DNA of 64,000 bases from Microbacterium protaetiae. GTDB lineage: Bacteria; Actinomycetota; Actinomycetes; Actinomycetales; Microbacteriaceae. A model generated the notes under the pieces. That model was not told where the DNA came from. It saw only the letters and a program-made list of their open reading frames with translations, and did no database searches. This document shows, piece after piece, positions 34,383-51,013 of the stretch. Numbering within the stretch: position 1 is the first letter of the stretch; every line of letters starts with the position of its first letter. The DNA is taken from positions 3,658,001 to 3,722,000 of the forward strand of contig NZ_CP035494.1 of the NCBI RefSeq assembly GCF_004135285.1. The letters are read 5' to 3'. The position numbers and the translations under genes are program-made.

Positions 34383-35611
34383 TGCTCCCATCCGAGCACC
34401 TCCAGTCCGGGAAGCTTCTTGCCCTCGAGGAACTCGAGGCTCGCGCCTCCGCCTGTGGAGATGTGGCCGAAGCTGTCATCTGAGAACCCGAGCTGACGCA
34501 CGGCGGCGGCGGAGTCTCCCCCGCCGACCACGCTCAGCCCGTTCACTTCGGTCAACGCCTGCGCGACCGCCTTGGTGCCGGCCGCGAACGCCGGCATCTC
34601 GAACACGCCCATCGGCCCGTTCCAGAACACCGTGGTGCTGCTGCGAATCGCAGCGGCGAAGGCCTCCGCGGTGCGCGGCCCGATGTCCAAGCCCAGTCCC
34701 GACGCCCCGAACGGGGTGTCTTCGAGGGCATCGGCGTCGGCCACGACGTGGTCGGCAGACGCGTCGAAGGATGCCGCCACCACCGCATCCACGGGAAGGA
34801 TGATCTCGATCCCCCGCTCCCGTGCGGTGTCCAGGTAGCCGCGGACGGTGTCGAGCTGATCCTTCTCGAGCAGGCTCGCACCGACGGCGTGCCCCTGTGC
34901 CGCGAGGAACGTGAACATCATTCCCCCGCCCACCAGCAGCTTGTCCACGCGCGGCAGCAGATGCGCTATCACGCCCAGCTTGTCGCTGACCTTCGAACCG
35001 CCCAGCACGACCGCGTACGGCCGCTCGGGCTTTTCGGTCAAGCGGTCCAGAACGTCGACCTCGGCAGCGATCAGCAGACCCGCGACCGAAGGCAGCAGCC
35101 GGGCCAGGTCGTAGACGCTGGCCTGCTTGCGGTGCACGACACCGAAGCCGTCCGAGACCAGTGCAGCACCGAGTTCGGCGAGTTCGCGTGCGAACGCCTC
35201 ACGTGTGGCGTCGTCTTTGGACGTCTCGCCCGGGTTGAACCTCAGGTTCTCGATGACTGCGACCTCGCCGTCGGCCAGGCCCGCCACGGTCTCGCGTGCC
35301 GAGGCGCCCACCGTGTCGGTCGCGAAAGCGACCGGCGCGCCCAACAGCTCGGAGAGCCGATGCGCCACCGGGGCGAGGCTGTACTTCGGGTCGGGCGCAC
35401 CGTCGGGGCGGCCCAGGTGAGAGCACACGACAACACGTGCGCCCTGGTCGATGAGGGCCTGGAGCGTGGGTACCGATGCACGCACGCGGCCATCGTCCGT
35501 GATGACGCCGTCCTTGAGCGGGACGTTCAGATCACAACGGACGATGACGCGCGTACCTGCCAGCGGACCGCCCAGGCGTGAGGCAAGGGTGTCGAGGGTG
35601 TGCAGAGCCAT
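34379..35611 (-). CDS. pgk: Phosphoglycerate kinase
   Basis: Makes ATP and 3-phosphoglycerate from 1,3-bisphosphoglycerate; 410 residues, typical length. [21 protein letters not shown] is split across the N-terminal substrate-binding strand; [31 protein letters not shown] and the nucleotide-binding [16 protein letters not shown] and [11 protein letters not shown] motifs appear in order. It starts six bases after the gap stop and overlaps tpiA by four bases (or 13 if the longer tpiA start is used). Confidence 0.97.
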   Translation of the reverse strand: MALHTLDTLASRLGGPLAGTRVIVRCDLNVPLKDGVITDDGRVRASVPTLQALIDQGARVVVCSHLGRPDGAPDPKYSLAPVAHRLSELLGAPVAFATDTVGASARETVAGLADGEVAVIENLRFNPGETSKDDATREAFARELAELGAALVSDGFGVVHRKQASVYDLARLLPSVAGLLIAAEVDVLDRLTEKPERPYAVVLGGSKVSDKLGVIAHLLPRVDKLLVGGGMMFTFLAAQGHAVGASLLEKDQLDTVRGYLDTARERGIEIILPVDAVVAASFDASADHVVADADALEDTPFGASGLGLDIGPRTAEAFAAAIRSSTTVFWNGPMGVFEMPAFAAGTKAVAQALTEVNGLSVVGGGDSAAAVRQLGFSDDSFGHISTGGGASLEFLEGKKLPGLEVLGWEQ

Positions 35612-35617
35612 GTCGAC

Positions 35618-37350
<1,733 letters not shown>

Positions 37351-37441
37351 GTTCTCTTCTTCCTGTCGGTGCCGCGCCATCAGCGGAGACCAGGTCGTCC
37401 CCGGACGCGGCGAGGGTGACGTTCTCATCCTAGTGAGCGTG

Positions 37442-38410
37442 TCAGTCGACGGCACCGGCCGGTACGGCCGACTCCGTCCCGGGGATCCCCTCGGTCTGGG
37501 CTTTCTTGTCGGCCATCGCCAGCAATCGGCGGATGCGCCCCGCGACGGCGTCTTTGGTCAGCGGGGGGTCGGCGTGGTGGCCGAGTTCGTCAAGGCTCGC
37601 ATCGCGATGGTCCAGCCGCAGCCGCCCGGCCTCGCGCAGATGCTCCGGGACCTCGTCGCCGAGGATCTCCAACGCCCGCTCGACCCGGGCGCACGCGGCC
37701 ACTGCCGCCTGTGCCGATCTGCGCAGATTCGCGTCATCGAAGTTCACGAGACGGTTGACGCCGGCACGCACCTCACGGCGCTGCCGAAGCTGCTCCCACG
37801 CCGCCGCAGACTGCACCGCACCCATCGCGGCCAGCGCCGCCCGGATCGCCTCGCCGTCGCGCACCACCACCCGCGGCACGCCGCGCACCTCGCGCGCCTT
37901 GGCAGTCACCGCCAGCCGGTGAGCGGCACCGACCAAGGCCATCGCCGTCTCCGACGAAGGACAAGTGATCTCCAGCGCGGCAGAGCGACCCGGATCGCTG
38001 AGCGTTCCCGCCGCCAGGAACGCGCCGCGCCACACCGCTGCCAGATCGCCGCGCGAGCCGGTGGTGAGCCGGTTCGGAAGCCCACGCACGGGGCGCCGGC
38101 GCTGATCGAGCAGGCCGGTCTGCCGCGCCAGCGTCTCGCCCGCCTCGATGACGCGGACGACGAAGCGCGGACCCGCCGACCCCTGCATCTGCGCGAGCTC
38201 GGGGCGCACGCCGTACAGTTCGGCGATCTCGCGCGCGGTGCGCCGGGCCAACACGTCGGAGTCGACCTCGGCCTCCACGGCGACGCGGCCGGCGATGAAG
38301 TGCAGGCCGCCCGACAGGCGCAGCAGCGCCGTGAGCTCGGCGACCCGAGCGCTCGGCCGCGGATCTCTGACGACGACGAGCTCGGCTTTCACGTCTGCGG
38401 TCAGCGGCAC
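37442..38410 (-). CDS. whiA: DNA-binding protein WhiA
   Basis: Conserved Gram-positive regulator related to homing endonucleases, controlling division and, in Streptomyces, sporulation. The 322-residue protein has the N-terminal LADV-like VKAELVVV start, two degenerate LAGLIDADG lobes ([16 protein letters not shown] and [18 protein letters not shown]) and the C-terminal helix-turn-helix with [21 protein letters not shown] split over it and [12 protein letters not shown]. The GTG start has GGAGA upstream. It normally follows rapZ and yvcK; here only 49 bases separate it from rapZ. Confidence 0.94.
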   Translation of the reverse strand: MPLTADVKAELVVVRDPRPSARVAELTALLRLSGGLHFIAGRVAVEAEVDSDVLARRTAREIAELYGVRPELAQMQGSAGPRFVVRVIEAGETLARQTGLLDQRRRPVRGLPNRLTTGSRGDLAAVWRGAFLAAGTLSDPGRSAALEITCPSSETAMALVGAAHRLAVTAKAREVRGVPRVVVRDGEAIRAALAAMGAVQSAAAWEQLRQRREVRAGVNRLVNFDDANLRRSAQAAVAACARVERALEILGDEVPEHLREAGRLRLDHRDASLDELGHHADPPLTKDAVAGRIRRLLAMADKKAQTEGIPGTESAVPAGAVD

Positions 38411-38459
38411 GGGTCTCCTCAGGTGCGGGCGGGATCGGGACGAGGAACCAGCCTACCCG

Positions 38460-39344
38460 CTACTCGCGGCCCAGATCCCGGTGCGCGACGCGCACGGCCA
38501 CGCCGGCAACGTCCTGCAGGCGCCTGCCGAGTTCGGCGGCCATCGCGACCGAGCGATGCTTTCCGCCGGTGCAGCCCACCGCGAGCACGCTGTGGCGCTT
38601 GTTCTCGCGCTGATATCCGGCCAGCACATCGGCCACGGCGCGCGTGTAGGTGTCCAGGAAGTCCTCGGCGCCGGGCTGGGCGAGAACGTACTCGCGCACC
38701 GCGTCGTCTTCACCGGTGAGCGCGCGGAGTTCGTCTTGCCAGTACGGGTTGGGCAGGAACCGCATGTCGGCGACCATGTCGGCGTCGGGTGGCAGACCGT
38801 ATTTGAAACCGAAGCTGAGCACTGTCAGCGCATGACGGGCGGCGCCCCGGTCGCTGAACAGCTCGACGACATGCGTCGCGAGCTGGTGCACATTGAAATC
38901 GCTGGTGTCGATGACCACGTCGGCGCTCTCGCGCACCGTGGCCAGCCGCTGCCGTTCCCGGCGGATGCCGTCGACGATCGTCCCGTCATCCTGCAGCGGA
39001 TGCGGCCGCCGCACCGCCTCGTAGCGTCGCACGAGCACATCGTCGGAGGCATCCAGGAACACCACCCGCAGCTGTTCCCGGGCCCCCCGCAGCGCGCGGG
39101 TCACCTCGGGAAGCTCGGTGAACAACGCACCGCCGCGCACATCGACGACGGCCGCGACGCGCGGCAGCGCCTCACTGGCCAGACCGGACAGGTCCAGCAG
39201 CGGCTTGAGCATCTGTGGCGGCAGGTTGTCCACGACATACCAGCCCATGTCTTCGAGCGCGTTCGCCACCGTCGAGCGGCCGGCCCCCGACATCCCGGTG
39301 ACGATGATGATCTCGCCCGAGCTCTCCGATGCTGTCTCGGCCAT
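38460..39344 (-). CDS. rapZ: RNase adapter/nucleotide-binding protein RapZ (YvcJ)
   Basis: P-loop ATP/GTP-binding protein; in enterobacteria RapZ guides small-RNA decay in glucosamine-6-phosphate control, while the actinobacterial role is unclear. The 294-residue protein has Walker [20 protein letters not shown], the VDNLPPQML segment and the C-terminal [16 protein letters not shown] motif that binds phosphosugars in the E. coli protein. GGGGGAG precedes the ATG. A TAGGCT hexamer further upstream suggests its own promoter in addition to read-through from uvrC. Confidence 0.94.
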   Translation of the reverse strand: MAETASESSGEIIIVTGMSGAGRSTVANALEDMGWYVVDNLPPQMLKPLLDLSGLASEALPRVAAVVDVRGGALFTELPEVTRALRGAREQLRVVFLDASDDVLVRRYEAVRRPHPLQDDGTIVDGIRRERQRLATVRESADVVIDTSDFNVHQLATHVVELFSDRGAARHALTVLSFGFKYGLPPDADMVADMRFLPNPYWQDELRALTGEDDAVREYVLAQPGAEDFLDTYTRAVADVLAGYQRENKRHSVLAVGCTGGKHRSVAMAAELGRRLQDVAGVAVRVAHRDLGRE

Positions 39345-39385
39345 GGCTCCCCCGTTTCGGCTCGCGTCCAGCCTATCGAGCGCGC

Positions 39386-41251
39386 CTACCGCTGGGCCAG
39401 GCGCCGCTGCACGGCGGCCGCGGTGGCGGGGCCGACGCCGGGTACCTCGGCGATCTGCTCGACGGTGGCCTCGCGCAGCGCCGTCACCGAGCCGAACTGC
39501 CGCAGCAGCGCCTTGCTGCGCGCGGGGCCGAGCCCCGGCACCTCGGTCAGCACCGTGGTGATGTCGCGCTTGCGGCGCTTGCGCTGGTGGGTGATCGCGA
39601 AGCGATGCGCCTCATCACGCAGCCGCTGCAACAGGTAGAGCGCCTCGGAGGTGCGCGGAAGGATGACCGGGAACTCCTGGTCGGGCAGCCACACCTCTTC
39701 GAGGCGCTTGGCGATGCCGCACAGGGCGATCTCGGAATGGCCCGCTTCGGCCAGTGCACGTGCGGCGGCGGCCACCTGCGGCAGGCCGCCGTCGACCATC
39801 AGCAGCTGCGGAGGGTACGAGAACCGCTTGCGCTTGCCGTCGGTCTCGGGCTCTTGCTCGTCGGGGTCGTCGAGCCGAGCGAGCCGGCGCAGCAGCACCT
39901 GATGCATCGAGTCGGTGTCGTCGGTCGTCTCGGCGATCGAGAACGAGCGGTACTGGTCTTTGCGGGGCAGACCGTCTTCGAACACCACCATCGACGCGAC
40001 CACATTCGTGCCGGACAGGTGCGAGATGTCGTAGCACTCGATGCGCAGCGGCGCCTCGGCCAGGCCCAGGGCCTCTTGCAGGTCGGTCAGCGCCTGCGTG
40101 CGGGCGACGTAGTCGCTCGTTCGCCGGGTGCGGTGCAGCATCAGCGCCTGCTGCGCATTGCGTGTGGCGGTCTTCATCAGCTCTGCCTTGCGCCCGCGCT
40201 GGGCGACCGAGATGGTGACCTTCTTGCCGCGTCGTTCGCGCAGCCACGCTTCGAGCTCGTCGACGTCGTCGGGCAGCGACGGCACGAGGATCTGGCGCGG
40301 GATGTCGGCGGATGCCGCAGCCCCGTACACGCGCTGCAGCACCTGATCGATCAACTCGGCGCCGGAGATGTCCAGTTCTTTCTCGATCGTCGTGGCCCGC
40401 ACGCCGCGCACGCGGCCGCCGCGCACCACGAAGTGCTGCACGGCGGCGGCGAGTTCGTCTTCAGCGACGCCGAACAGGTCGGCGTCCATGTCGGAGGCGA
40501 GAACCAGGGCGCTCTTGGAGAGCACCGCGTCGATCGACTGGAGTTTGTCGCGATACTCCGCGGCCGCCTCATAATCCAGCGCGGCAGCGGCCTCTTTCAT
40601 CCGGCGCGTCAGGTCGCGACGGAACCGCTCGTCACCGCCGGAGAGAAAGGCGATGAAGTCGTCGACGATAGCGCGATGCTCTTCGATGCTGACCCGCATC
40701 GAGCACGGGCCACCGCACCGGCCGATCTGCCCGGGAAAGCACGGGCGGCCGGTGGCCATGGCCTTCTTGTACGACGAGTCGCTGCAGGTGCGGATCGGGA
40801 ACACCTTGATCATCTCGTCGATGGTGTCGTGCACCGCCCACACCTTCGGGTACGGACCGAAGTACTTCGCCCCCTTGATGTTGTGGTTGCGCGTGACGAT
40901 GACGCGCGGAGCCTCATCGGCGAGCGTGACAGCCAGGTAGGGGTACGACTTGTCGTCTTTGTACCGCACGTTGAAGGGCGGCTTGTACTCCTGGATCCAC
41001 ATGTACTCCAGCTGCAGCGCCTCCACGTCGCTGCCGACGACGGTCCACTCCACCGACGCGGCGGTGGTGACCATGCGGCGGGTGCGTTCGTGCAGCGTGC
41101 GCAGCGGCGCGAAATAGTTCGACAGCCGGGAACGAAGATTCTTCGCCTTGCCGACGTAGAGGATGCGCCCGTCGCGATCGCGAAACCGGTACACGCCGGG
41201 TTCGGTGGGGATCTCGCCCTGCTTGGGCTTGTAGGCGAGCTGATCGGCCAT
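39386..41251 (-). CDS. uvrC: Excinuclease ABC subunit C
   Basis: Makes the dual incisions in nucleotide-excision repair after UvrAB damage recognition; 621 residues. The N-terminal GIY-YIG nuclease is visible as [21 protein letters not shown], the central UVR segment as [21 protein letters not shown] and the RNase-H-like C nuclease after [21 protein letters not shown]; it ends with two helix-hairpin-helix units ([17 protein letters not shown] and [13 protein letters not shown]). The ATG at 41251 is four bases from the uvrA stop, so the two are co-transcribed. Confidence 0.97.
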   Translation of the reverse strand: MADQLAYKPKQGEIPTEPGVYRFRDRDGRILYVGKAKNLRSRLSNYFAPLRTLHERTRRMVTTAASVEWTVVGSDVEALQLEYMWIQEYKPPFNVRYKDDKSYPYLAVTLADEAPRVIVTRNHNIKGAKYFGPYPKVWAVHDTIDEMIKVFPIRTCSDSSYKKAMATGRPCFPGQIGRCGGPCSMRVSIEEHRAIVDDFIAFLSGGDERFRRDLTRRMKEAAAALDYEAAAEYRDKLQSIDAVLSKSALVLASDMDADLFGVAEDELAAAVQHFVVRGGRVRGVRATTIEKELDISGAELIDQVLQRVYGAAASADIPRQILVPSLPDDVDELEAWLRERRGKKVTISVAQRGRKAELMKTATRNAQQALMLHRTRRTSDYVARTQALTDLQEALGLAEAPLRIECYDISHLSGTNVVASMVVFEDGLPRKDQYRSFSIAETTDDTDSMHQVLLRRLARLDDPDEQEPETDGKRKRFSYPPQLLMVDGGLPQVAAAARALAEAGHSEIALCGIAKRLEEVWLPDQEFPVILPRTSEALYLLQRLRDEAHRFAITHQRKRRKRDITTVLTEVPGLGPARSKALLRQFGSVTALREATVEQIAEVPGVGPATAAAVQRRLAQR

Positions 41252-41255
41252 CGCC

Positions 41256-44156
<2,901 letters not shown>

Positions 44157-44162
44157 CGACCA

Positions 44163-44168
44163 AGTCTA
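44163..44168 (-). promoter_or_regulatory. -10 hexamer of leaderless uvrA
   Basis: Minus-strand TAGACT, then six bases (TGGTCG), then the GTG of uvrA. Confidence 0.5.
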
Positions 44169-44232
44169 GGTGGGGGCACCGACACTGGGCCGGGCAAGCC
44201 CCGAGGGCCCTGCGCTCGCGGCGAACAGACGG

Positions 44233-44751
44233 TCACCGCCGCGCGGCCAGCAGCCGCACCAGGACGACCATCGCCACCACGCAGACGGCTGCCACGATCG
44301 CCACCGCGCCCGCCGGGACCACGCCGCCCAGAGGCAGCCCGATCGCGGCCAGCACGATCAGCAGCAGCGCCTGCGCCGGCAGCTGCAGCAGCAGCCAGCG
44401 CCGTGCCGGCCCGACCAGCGCGCGCAGCTGCAGTCGCCCGGTGGCCGGCAGCGCCAGCGACAGCGCACCGATCACATGCAGCAGGTGCACGACCAGCAGC
44501 AGAGCATTCGCACGAGCGTCGAAAGCCAGCGGGTGCGCGAGCTGGGCCAAGGCCAGCACGACGATGGCCGCCCAGGTCGTGAAGGTGCGCGGCACCAGCG
44601 CTCCGACCGCGGCCAGGCACACCACGATGATCGCGTACGGCAACGGGATCAGCAGGAAGGATGCCGCGGCCACGACGACACCTGCCGCCGGGATCAGCGG
44701 AAGGGGCACGGTGCGCCCCGCGGTGATCCGTACGGTGTCGTCGCGCGTCAT
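44233..44751 (-). CDS. Multi-spanning membrane protein of the MoxR/DUF58 cluster
   Basis: Unrecognised 172-residue membrane protein with four to five hydrophobic segments spread over nearly its whole length and a short basic C-terminus (VRLLAARR). It has no soluble domain or catalytic motif. It is the last gene of a five-gene unit and overlaps the DUF58 gene by four bases (ATGA), so it belongs to that system. Homologous positions in related clusters are often filled by membrane proteins of equally unknown role. The uvrA start lies just downstream on the same strand. Confidence 0.7.
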   Translation of the reverse strand: MTRDDTVRITAGRTVPLPLIPAAGVVVAAASFLLIPLPYAIIVVCLAAVGALVPRTFTTWAAIVVLALAQLAHPLAFDARANALLLVVHLLHVIGALSLALPATGRLQLRALVGPARRWLLLQLPAQALLLIVLAAIGLPLGGVVPAGAVAIVAAVCVVAMVVLVRLLAARR

Positions 44752-46022
44752 CCCCGCCTCCGCTGCCGCGTCATCGCCCGCAACGCTGCCGCACGCGCCC
44801 CGGGCGCGACATCCCACGCCAGCAGGTCGACGCCCATGGCACGTACCTCGGCGAGCCGGTCGGCGCGCGCGCCGAGCACCATGCGCGCGGCGGCGATCTC
44901 TTCACGACGCAGCCGCTCGGTGCGCAGCTGCGGAAGCACGTCGACGGCGACCACGCGGTGCCCGCCGGCGCGCCACAATCCGGCCAGCCGCACCGGCTCA
45001 TCGTCGAGGAACGTCGACAGCAGCACCACCAGCGCCGAGGACGGCACCGCCGGGGTGCGCATGCGCGACATGCGCTGCTGGGCCGTGACGACGGCGATCG
45101 CCGCACGCAGGCGCTCGCGGTGGCGTGCCCCCGAGCCGCGGGGAACGGCAGTGGACAGCCGCGAAAGCACCTGGAACGAGACCTGGTCTGCCCGGTCGAG
45201 ATAGGCCCGGGCCAGACTCCAGGCCGCCTCACGCGCGACATCCATCGACGAGGGCAGCCCCAGCGCACGGTCACCGTGCGCCCAGTCGCCGACCTTGCCG
45301 GTCAGATCGTCGCCGTCGTCCAGCACGAGGGCGACATCGATATCGCTGGTGGCCATCGTTCGCCGCACGTACAGGTCTCCGGGCCGCCGCCCGAGCCGCG
45401 CGGTGGCCTTCCAGTCGATGCGCTGCAGTCGATCACCGGGGGCGAACGGGTGGATGTCGCGGAACTCGCCGCCGTCGCCGGGGCGGGGCGCATCGTGCCC
45501 GCCGGTCAGCCCCGCCGGAACCCGGGGCAGCGGCAGATCGCGCACGACGCGTGCGTGCGGGTCGATGCGGGCCCGCAGAGTCTGCGACGGCCCCATCGCC
45601 GCCGTCCACGTCGCGTCCGGCCCCACGGTGGTACCGCTGACCGTCAGCAGATCCTGGTCGCCCGAATGCACCGTGCGCACCCGTGCCGACACCGCTGTCG
45701 TCGAGCCTGCCAGCACCGTGCGCCGGGCGCGACGACCGGGCGACTGGACGGTGACGACGACGAGCTCGGCGCCGGGCGCCGAGACCTCGAGCCGCACCGG
45801 CAGAATCATGCCCTGCCCATCGGCGTCGCTGCGCGCCTCGCCTCGCTGCAGGTGCAGCACCGCCTCGCCGCTGCGCGGAGCCGATGAGGCCGCCGCGGTG
45901 GCGATCACCAGGAGCACCCCTGCCACCGCCAGGTCGGGGCGGCCGAACCCGATCGCAGCGGCCAGCATCAGCACCGCCGTGCCGATGCCCGCGGCGATGG
46001 CCGGGGTGGGGATACGGCGCAT
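44748..46022 (-). CDS. DUF58 domain protein (MoxR-associated, VWA-like)
   Basis: A 424-residue DUF58 protein. The N-terminal two hydrophobic segments (residues about 6-35) anchor it; the DUF58 core includes GGEFRDIHPFAPGDRLQRIDWKATARLGRRP, of which DRLQRIDWKATAR is diagnostic. The C-terminal half resembles a von Willebrand A-like fold with VALVLDDGDDL in place of the strict DxSxS metal site. DUF58 proteins work with a MoxR AAA ATPase, here encoded just upstream with a TGATG overlap. The biochemical role, possibly assembly or metal loading of envelope components, is not known. Confidence 0.88.
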   Translation of the reverse strand: MRRIPTPAIAAGIGTAVLMLAAAIGFGRPDLAVAGVLLVIATAAASSAPRSGEAVLHLQRGEARSDADGQGMILPVRLEVSAPGAELVVVTVQSPGRRARRTVLAGSTTAVSARVRTVHSGDQDLLTVSGTTVGPDATWTAAMGPSQTLRARIDPHARVVRDLPLPRVPAGLTGGHDAPRPGDGGEFRDIHPFAPGDRLQRIDWKATARLGRRPGDLYVRRTMATSDIDVALVLDDGDDLTGKVGDWAHGDRALGLPSSMDVAREAAWSLARAYLDRADQVSFQVLSRLSTAVPRGSGARHRERLRAAIAVVTAQQRMSRMRTPAVPSSALVVLLSTFLDDEPVRLAGLWRAGGHRVVAVDVLPQLRTERLRREEIAAARMVLGARADRLAEVRAMGVDLLAWDVAPGARAAALRAMTRQRRRG

Positions 46023-47023
46023 CAGGAGCTGCTGCCGGCCCGCGCCATCGACGGCGGAACCGCTACCGATGCGACGATGGCCTCGACCACCCGCGCGGGG
46101 TCGGTGCCGTTCGCCCACGCCGAGGGGGTGAGGGTGAGCCGGTGCGCGAGCACCGGCACCGCGACGCGCTTGATGTCATCGGGTGTGATGTAGTCGCGTC
46201 CGTCGATCACCGCCACCGCACGCGCGACGAGCATGAGAGCCTGCGAGCCGCGCGGCGACGCGCCCACCTCGACCGAGAGGTCGGTGCGGGTGGCCGCTGC
46301 CAGGTCGACGCAGTAGCGCAGCACATCGGGGTCGACGTGCACCCGCTCCACGCCCGCCTGCATGGCCCGCAGACGGGCCGGATCGACCACCTGGGCGACA
46401 TGGGCCACCTCGGTGCGGCGATCGATGCGGTTCTGCAGGATGCGCTCCTCCCCCGCCCGATCGGGATACCCGACGCTCAACCGCACGAGGAACCGATCGA
46501 GCTGTGCCTCGGGAAGCGCGTAGGTTCCCTCGTACTCGATGGGATTCGCCGTGGCGATCAGGTGAAAAGGCTGCGGCAGGGGAAAACTGTCGCCCTCGAC
46601 GGTCACCTGCCCCTCGGCCATCGCCTCCAGCAGCGCCGACTGCGTCTTGGGCGCCGTGCGGTTCAGCTCGTCGGCCAGCAGCAGCCCGGTGAACACCGGG
46701 CCGGGACGGAACTGGAACGTACCGGCGTCGGGCGCATACACGTACGAACCGGTGATGTCGCTGGGCAGCAGGTCGGGCGTGCACTGCAGGCGACGGAAGG
46801 CGAGCCCGGATGCCTGTGCCAGCGACCGCGCGGCCAGCGTCTTGCCCAGCCCGGGCACGTCTTCGAAAAGCACATGCCCGCCGGCGAGGATCGCCGCCAG
46901 AGCCAGACGCAGCGGGCCTTCCTGTCCGATGACCACGGTGCCGATCTCGTCGAGGATGCGGCGGGCCAGCTCGCCCACCTGCGCCGGGGCATAGGGCTCG
47001 AGTGCGTCGTCGGTGTCTGTCAC
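46022..47023 (-). CDS. MoxR-family AAA+ ATPase
   Basis: A 333-residue MoxR chaperone-like ATPase. GHVLFEDVPGLGKTLAARSLA contains Walker A, Walker B is GLLLADELNRTAPKTQSALLEAMAE, sensor 1 is HLIATANPIEYEGTYALPEAQLDRF, and ASPRGSQALMLVARAVAV carries sensor 2. The GTG at 47023 gives the normal N-terminus, whereas the open frame upstream is coincidental. It sits between the small membrane protein (GTGA overlap) and DUF58 (one-base overlap). Partner proteins are expected to be DUF58 and the membrane proteins of this cluster. Confidence 0.93.
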   Translation of the reverse strand: MTDTDDALEPYAPAQVGELARRILDEIGTVVIGQEGPLRLALAAILAGGHVLFEDVPGLGKTLAARSLAQASGLAFRRLQCTPDLLPSDITGSYVYAPDAGTFQFRPGPVFTGLLLADELNRTAPKTQSALLEAMAEGQVTVEGDSFPLPQPFHLIATANPIEYEGTYALPEAQLDRFLVRLSVGYPDRAGEERILQNRIDRRTEVAHVAQVVDPARLRAMQAGVERVHVDPDVLRYCVDLAAATRTDLSVEVGASPRGSQALMLVARAVAVIDGRDYITPDDIKRVAVPVLAHRLTLTPSAWANGTDPARVVEAIVASVAVPPSMARAGSSS

Positions 47024-47499
47024 GAGGAATGTTCTCCTGTCTTGGGAAGGGATTCGAGCATGCTCAGGCAGTGCTCCACATCGCTGAGGCGCACGCCGTC
47101 GTTGCGCATGAGGGTCGTCCAGGCTCGGTCGCCGAGCGCGCCGCGCACGGCACCGGCGTCGGCAGGGTCGTCGAGGTCCCAGCCGCGACGAGCCAGGCGG
47201 CGGCGCGCGAAGCCACGCAGTCGCTTCAGCCCGGCATCGGTGATCTCGCCGTGCCGGCCGCGCAGGGACCATGCCGTCTGAACGAGCTCGAAGCGGGTGC
47301 CCGGGCGCGGGTCGGCGTCGGCCTCGGGATACAGCGGCAGGGCTGCGCCGGTGTGGGCCAGCCATGCCAGGGTTCCCGCGAGGAAGAGCGCCGCCGCGGC
47401 GACGGCGAACGGCCATGTCACCCCGAAGAACCAGAGCGCACCACCGATCAGCACTGCCGGCACCACTGCGCCCCCGGCCGTTCGCGCCAGTGCCTTCAT
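47020..47499 (-). CDS. Membrane-anchored protein of the MoxR cluster, unknown function
   Basis: A 159-residue protein I cannot place in a named family. Two neighbouring membrane spans occupy residues about 8-26 and 30-48, and the remaining soluble part is arginine-rich with the pattern LKRLRGFARRRLARRGWDLDDPAD and a final acidic stretch. It overlaps both neighbours by four bases (DUF4129 protein before, MoxR after), so it is an integral member of this operon. The soluble part could contact the MoxR ATPase, but that is conjecture. Confidence 0.7.
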   Translation of the reverse strand: MKALARTAGGAVVPAVLIGGALWFFGVTWPFAVAAAALFLAGTLAWLAHTGAALPLYPEADADPRPGTRFELVQTAWSLRGRHGEITDAGLKRLRGFARRRLARRGWDLDDPADAGAVRGALGDRAWTTLMRNDGVRLSDVEHCLSMLESLPKTGEHSS

Positions 47500-48215
47500 C
47501 GGGATGCCACCTCGGCCTCGTGCCATGATGCCTGCAGGCGCACCAGACACTCGCGTGCTGCCGCGACCGATGCCGCGTCGGCGGCACGGGCGCCGAACCG
47601 CACGTCCTGGTACAACCGCAGCAGTGCCTGCGCCGCCTCGCGATCGGTGTCGAACCTCTGCACGATGCGAGCGGTGTATTCGGCCGGCGTCTCGGCGGCA
47701 GCGCGCCCCGCGCCGGCATCGGCGGCCGTCTCCTCCAGTCCGAGCCATGCCTGGATCACGGCATCCGACGGCTCTCGGTCTGCGTCGAGCACCTGCAGCG
47801 CGCGGGCTATTCCGCGCCGCATGACCGGCGCAGGAACAGCACCGTCGGCGGAGCCGAGCACGCCGCCGCCCTCGGTCTGGACGGCACGGCGGCGGCGGAC
47901 CAGTCGGCGGCGCTGCTGGATGCGTCGCACGATGAAGACCACGAGCACCGCCAGCAGGGCGGCCACGCCGGCGAAGAAAAGCACCTGCAAGACGATGCCG
48001 AACACGGTCGCCACGATCGGCGACGGCTCGGCAGTCGGCGCCAGCTGCCCGGGCCCGGCCCCGGGCAGTTCGATCGGCGTCGGAGTCACCGGTGCAGGGC
48101 TCCATCGCGGCGCCTCGACCTGTACCGGCCCGGCGGCCAGCACACTGAGCACCACCACGACACCGGCCGCCACGACCGCGCCGATCATCAGACCGCGGCC
48201 GTTCGGGGTTCTCAC
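47496..48215 (-). CDS. DUF4129 domain membrane protein
   Basis: A 239-residue protein with an N-terminal membrane span (about 9-30), a proline-rich extracellular linker (TPTPIELPGAGPGQ), a second span (about 70-93) with a basic stop-transfer stretch, and a cytoplasmic DUF4129 domain containing RRGIARALQVLDADREPSDAVIQAW and ETPAEYTARIV. In other bacteria DUF4129 is often the C-terminal part of transglutaminase proteins beside MoxR and DUF58; here it is free-standing and no transglutaminase gene accompanies it. GTG start; first gene of the five-gene unit. Confidence 0.85.
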   Translation of the reverse strand: MRTPNGRGLMIGAVVAAGVVVVLSVLAAGPVQVEAPRWSPAPVTPTPIELPGAGPGQLAPTAEPSPIVATVFGIVLQVLFFAGVAALLAVLVVFIVRRIQQRRRLVRRRRAVQTEGGGVLGSADGAVPAPVMRRGIARALQVLDADREPSDAVIQAWLGLEETAADAGAGRAAAETPAEYTARIVQRFDTDREAAQALLRLYQDVRFGARAADAASVAAARECLVRLQASWHEAEVASR

Positions 48216-48246
48216 ACGCTCACGCTATCGGATGCCCGCGGCGCGC

Positions 48247-50327
<2,081 letters not shown>

Positions 50328-50328
<1 letters not shown>

Positions 50329-50942
50329 CACTCCAGGCTACGTCGGGTCTCCGACACTCGCTCCCAGAGCGCATCTGCCTGTGCGAGCGTCTCGCCGATC
50401 GAGGCCGCGGTGTCGATCACGACATCGGCGAGCGCGAGTCGTTCGTCGTCACCGGCCTGTGCGGCGATGCGGGCGCGCGCCTGTTCTTGCGTCATCCCGC
50501 GCAGCTCGATCAGTCGTCGCTCGCGCACCGCGGCCGGCGCATGCGCGACCACGACAAGGTCCCAGTCGTCGTCGGCGCGCGCCTCGGCCAGCAACGGCAC
50601 GTCGTAGACGACCACCGCCGAGGGGTCCGCTGCGAAGGCCGCGGCGAAGCGGCGCAGCGATTCGACCTTCACGGCCGGGTGCACGATGGCGTTCAGCCGC
50701 GCGACGAGATCGGGCTCTCCGAACACACGAGCGCCCAGGGCCGCACGGTCCAGAGAGCCGTCGGGGTGCAGCATCCCCTCGCCGAACGCCTCGGCGATGT
50801 CGGTCAGCACCGGCGAGCCCGGCTGTTGCACCTCGCGCACTATCGCATCGGCATCGACGACGACGGCGCCGTGGGCGGCGAGGCGGTCGGCGATGGTGGA
50901 CTTTCCCGAGGCGATTCCCCCGGTGAGCGCAATCAGCGGCAT
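50328..50942 (-). CDS. coaE: Dephospho-CoA kinase
   Basis: Phosphorylates dephospho-CoA in the final step of coenzyme A synthesis; 204 residues. The P-loop is [20 protein letters not shown], followed by [11 protein letters not shown] and HPAVKVESL, and [11 protein letters not shown] is the characteristic CoaE segment. It lacks the extra C-terminal UPF0157/GrpB-like domain seen in mycobacterial CoaE. The ATG at 50942 fits the family start. It shares its last base with the uvrB start codon; this coaE-uvrB neighbourhood is common in actinobacteria. Confidence 0.94.
50335..50340 (-). promoter_or_regulatory. -10 hexamer of leaderless uvrB inside coaE
   Basis: Minus-strand TAGCCT lies in the last codons of coaE, six bases before the uvrB ATG. 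Confidence 0.45.
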
Positions 50943-51013
50943 GCCTTCGAGGATGCCACGTCCACCCACCGCACGCAGCGTGTCGGATATCCTGACCGCA
51001 GGGGGGAGAGCCC

